DNA of 6,116 nucleotides from the NCBI GenBank assembly GCA_023435945.1, contig JAEZLB010000060.1, positions 1 to 6,116 of the forward strand. The letters run 5' to 3'. Position numbers and translations under genes: made by a program. The notes beneath the pieces were generated by a model, which was not told where the DNA came from, searched no databases, and saw only the letters and a list, made by a program, of their open reading frames with translations. Source of the stretch: Pseudomonadota bacterium (GTDB lineage: Bacteria; Pseudomonadota; Gammaproteobacteria; Burkholderiales; Burkholderiaceae_D). Positions 4,685 through 6,116 of this stretch are shown one piece after another (position 1 is the first letter of the stretch; each line of letters begins with the position of its first letter).

Positions 4685-5479
4685 GTGATCTGGTTCGCAA
4701 CATATATCGTGGCAGGCGCCTTCGTCGGGATACTGGCCGGCATGCTGGGCATAGGCGGCGGCATGACACTGGTACCCATTCTCGCTGCCTTGTTTGCCGC
4801 CCAGGCATTTTCACCTGACTACATCGTGCATCTGTCGCTGGGCACAGCGATGGCTTCCATCGTGTTTACTTCCGCGTCCGGCGTGCGTGAACATCACCGG
4901 CTGGGCGGTGTTGATCTGCATATCGTCAAACGCATGTCGCCGGGCCTGGTGCTCGGCAGTCTGTTGTCGACCCTGGCTGCGGGATGGATTCCTCAATCGC
5001 AGCTGGCGCTGGCGTTTTCCGTGATCGTGTATGCAGGCGCCACGCAAATGATCCTGAATCGCAAGCCGGCAGCAGCACGTCCCTTGCCCGGTATGCCTGT
5101 GCTGTTCTTGCTGGGCACAGTAATAGGCATCATCTGCGGCCTGGTATCGGCGGGCGGGGCTTTTCTGACCGTACCTTTCATGCTGTGGTGTGGCGTGCCG
5201 CTGACCACCGCCATCGGTACCGCCGCAGCAATGGGCATCCCGGTTGCCATGGTGGGCAGCGCCGGCTACATCATTTCAGGATGGCAGGTGCCGGGATTAC
5301 CACCTGATTCCCTCGGTTTTGTCTCCCTGGTGGCGCTGGCAGGGCTGGTAACCGGCAGCATCATGACCGCGCCGGTAGGTGCACGCCTGGCCCACCGTTT
5401 GCCAGTGGTGACGCTCAAGCGCATTTTCGCCTTATTGCTATACATCCTTGCCACGAAGATGTTGTTCACCTATGTCTGA
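4685..5479 (+). CDS. TauE/SafE family sulfite/organosulfonate-type permease (TSUP, DUF81)
   Basis: This 264-residue inner-membrane protein has the internal-repeat layout of the TSUP family. A first half contains GILAGMLGIGGG (15-26), followed by LGTAMASIVFTSASG (52-66). A second half repeats the pattern as GIICGLVSAGGAFLTVP (148-164), followed by AIGTAAAMGIPVA (176-188). About seven to eight hydrophobic segments are readable, with basic loops at about 68-83 and 126-133. Length is normal. Characterised relatives export sulfite, sulfoacetate or taurine-derived anions by secondary transport, but most members have no tested substrate. No sulfur gene is nearby, so the substrate stays open. The C-terminal segment MTAPVGARLAHRLPVVTLKR (227-246) is conserved in many members. 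It uses a GTG start with its own candidate promoter, and converges on the hemerythrin-like gene 95 bases downstream. Confidence 0.9.
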   Translation: MIWFATYIVAGAFVGILAGMLGIGGGMTLVPILAALFAAQAFSPDYIVHLSLGTAMASIVFTSASGVREHHRLGGVDLHIVKRMSPGLVLGSLLSTLAAGWIPQSQLALAFSVIVYAGATQMILNRKPAAARPLPGMPVLFLLGTVIGIICGLVSAGGAFLTVPFMLWCGVPLTTAIGTAAAMGIPVAMVGSAGYIISGWQVPGLPPDSLGFVSLVALAGLVTGSIMTAPVGARLAHRLPVVTLKRIFALLLYILATKMLFTYV

Positions 5480-5488
5480 CATTTCCCG

Positions 5489-5539
5489 ACAACAAGGGAG
5501 GAAAGGATGCGGCAGACCCGACCTGCCGCACCCTGTTGT
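5489..5539. terminator. Nested-stem element between convergent genes, probable transcript end
   Basis: TGCGGCAG (5508-5515) pairs exactly with CTGCCGCA (5523-5530) around ACCCGAC. ACAACA plus GGG (5489-5498, one bulged A) pairs with CCCTGTTGT (5531-5539) outside it. On the minus strand the inner stem is followed by the pyrimidine-rich TCCTTTCCTCCCTTG, which suits the end of the hemerythrin-like transcript. There is no pure T-run on either strand, so this is moderate evidence. Confidence 0.45.
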
Positions 5540-5547
5540 GCTCTTGG

Positions 5548-5573
5548 GCGGCAATATTTACTGATGCCGCTTT
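5548..5573 (+). terminator. Weak terminator candidate after the permease gene
   Basis: GCGGCA (5548-5553) pairs with TGCCGC (5565-5570) around an 11-base AT-rich loop, and TTTCCTAATTT follows. The short stem and broken T-run make it weak. It overlaps the last bases before the stop codon of the minus-strand gene. Confidence 0.3.
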
Positions 5574-5574
5574 C

Positions 5575-6078
5575 CTAATTTGCTGGTCGGCCGGTCTGCC
5601 GTCGCATGACCTGGCGCATGGCATAACCTCCTGCCAGTACTGCGCCCGCTGTCAGCAACATGGTGGTCCCGGGCATGCCTTTGGCGGTATTGACAGCAAA
5701 ATCCCGCGCCCTGGACTTGAGCAGTACGATGCGCCGCTTGCTCATTTGCGCACCCAGTTCAGGCAGGCGTTCGGGAATCAGGCGTTCGGCATCGGGGAGT
5801 AGCGTAGTTTCTTCATCGGCCACATGATGTATGACATCCCGCATCAGCTCCATGAAAGTCTGGTCATAGGCAGGATGGGTCGGTTCCATGCGCCGCAGAT
5901 CGGCGATCAGTCTTTTCATTTCCTCGTGTTCCGGAATGCTTTTCTCGACCAGCGCATTGTCAACCGGTCCCCCTCGCATGGCAGGATAAAAAATTTCCTC
6001 TTCTAACTGGGCATGAATCTCCAGGGCAAGACTGGCGGCATTTACCAGGTCCCGGTTTTTTTCCGGGTGGTGCTGCAT
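5575..6078 (-). CDS. Hemerythrin-like HHE-domain protein, N-terminus possibly truncated
   Basis: This 167-residue protein has the hallmark motifs of the hemerythrin HHE cation-binding domain: H22-x3-E26 in HAQLEEEIFYPA, H51 in PEHEEMKRL, and H85-x3-E89 in HHVADEETTLLP. These would supply ligands to a di-iron centre that binds O2 or senses or buffers oxygen or iron. Family members usually begin with another helix bearing an Asp-His pair about 30-40 residues before the first HxxxE. Here the frame starts only 21 residues before H22, and an in-frame TAA lies two codons upstream of the ATG, so that helix is missing. No Shine-Dalgarno site precedes the ATG. The C-terminal third has a basic segment (113-125) and a hydrophobic stretch MPGTTMLLTAGAVLAGGYAM (135-154) followed by RQVMRRQ, which may anchor it in or on the membrane. 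The family is firm; whether the gene is intact is uncertain. Confidence 0.75.
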   Translation of the reverse strand: MQHHPEKNRDLVNAASLALEIHAQLEEEIFYPAMRGGPVDNALVEKSIPEHEEMKRLIADLRRMEPTHPAYDQTFMELMRDVIHHVADEETTLLPDAERLIPERLPELGAQMSKRRIVLLKSRARDFAVNTAKGMPGTTMLLTAGAVLAGGYAMRQVMRRQTGRPAN

Positions 6079-6116
6079 CTTTTACTGATGAAAGATGGTC
6101 AAGATATGCGGGTGGT

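Noticed and set aside
4984..5307. 107-codon plus-strand frame within the permease gene
   Set aside because: It is an out-of-frame shadow of a clear TauE/SafE coding sequence.

Overview
The window reads as an ordinary stretch of chromosome from a moderately GC-rich proteobacterium. A betaproteobacterium is my best guess, from the protein flavour and the mix of families, but no rRNA, tRNA or marker gene fixes the taxon. It holds seven protein-coding genes, most apparently transcribed alone, separated by intergenic stretches of roughly 50 to 325 bases that are rich in inverted repeats. I found no insertion sequence, integrase, CRISPR array, tRNA or rRNA.

Layout. Positions 1-324 are a leader with several hairpins. 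Next comes a plus-strand gene (325-1377) for a standalone member of the DUF3445 / heme-dependent oxidative N-demethylase alpha-subunit-like family. Two minus-strand genes follow: a RimJ/RimL-type GNAT acetyltransferase (1607-2158) and a 142-residue protein of unknown function (2429-2857), with a strong bidirectional terminator between them. On the plus strand, a MazG-like all-alpha NTP pyrophosphohydrolase (3075-3464) and a DUF3820 protein (3515-3733) are close enough to form an operon. A Ser/Gly/Thr-rich exported protein with a clear signal peptide (3974-4510) lies behind a large leader hairpin. A TauE/SafE-type membrane permease (4685-5479) then converges on a minus-strand hemerythrin-like HHE protein (5575-6078), whose N-terminus looks truncated and lies next to the window edge.

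How the genes work together. Apart from the MazG-like/DUF3820 pair, the sequence gives no reason to place these genes in one pathway. They look like a run of housekeeping and accessory singletons: nucleotide-pool cleaning, acetylation, anion export, di-iron oxygen chemistry and a heme-type oxygenase fold. I see no convincing new multi-gene system. The points most worth a second look are the apparent insertion in the DUF3445 protein, the low-complexity secreted protein with two similar cysteine motifs and a structured leader, the broken-looking start of the hemerythrin-like gene at an A7 run, the unknown 142-residue protein, and the folded intergenic element at 2909-2971.
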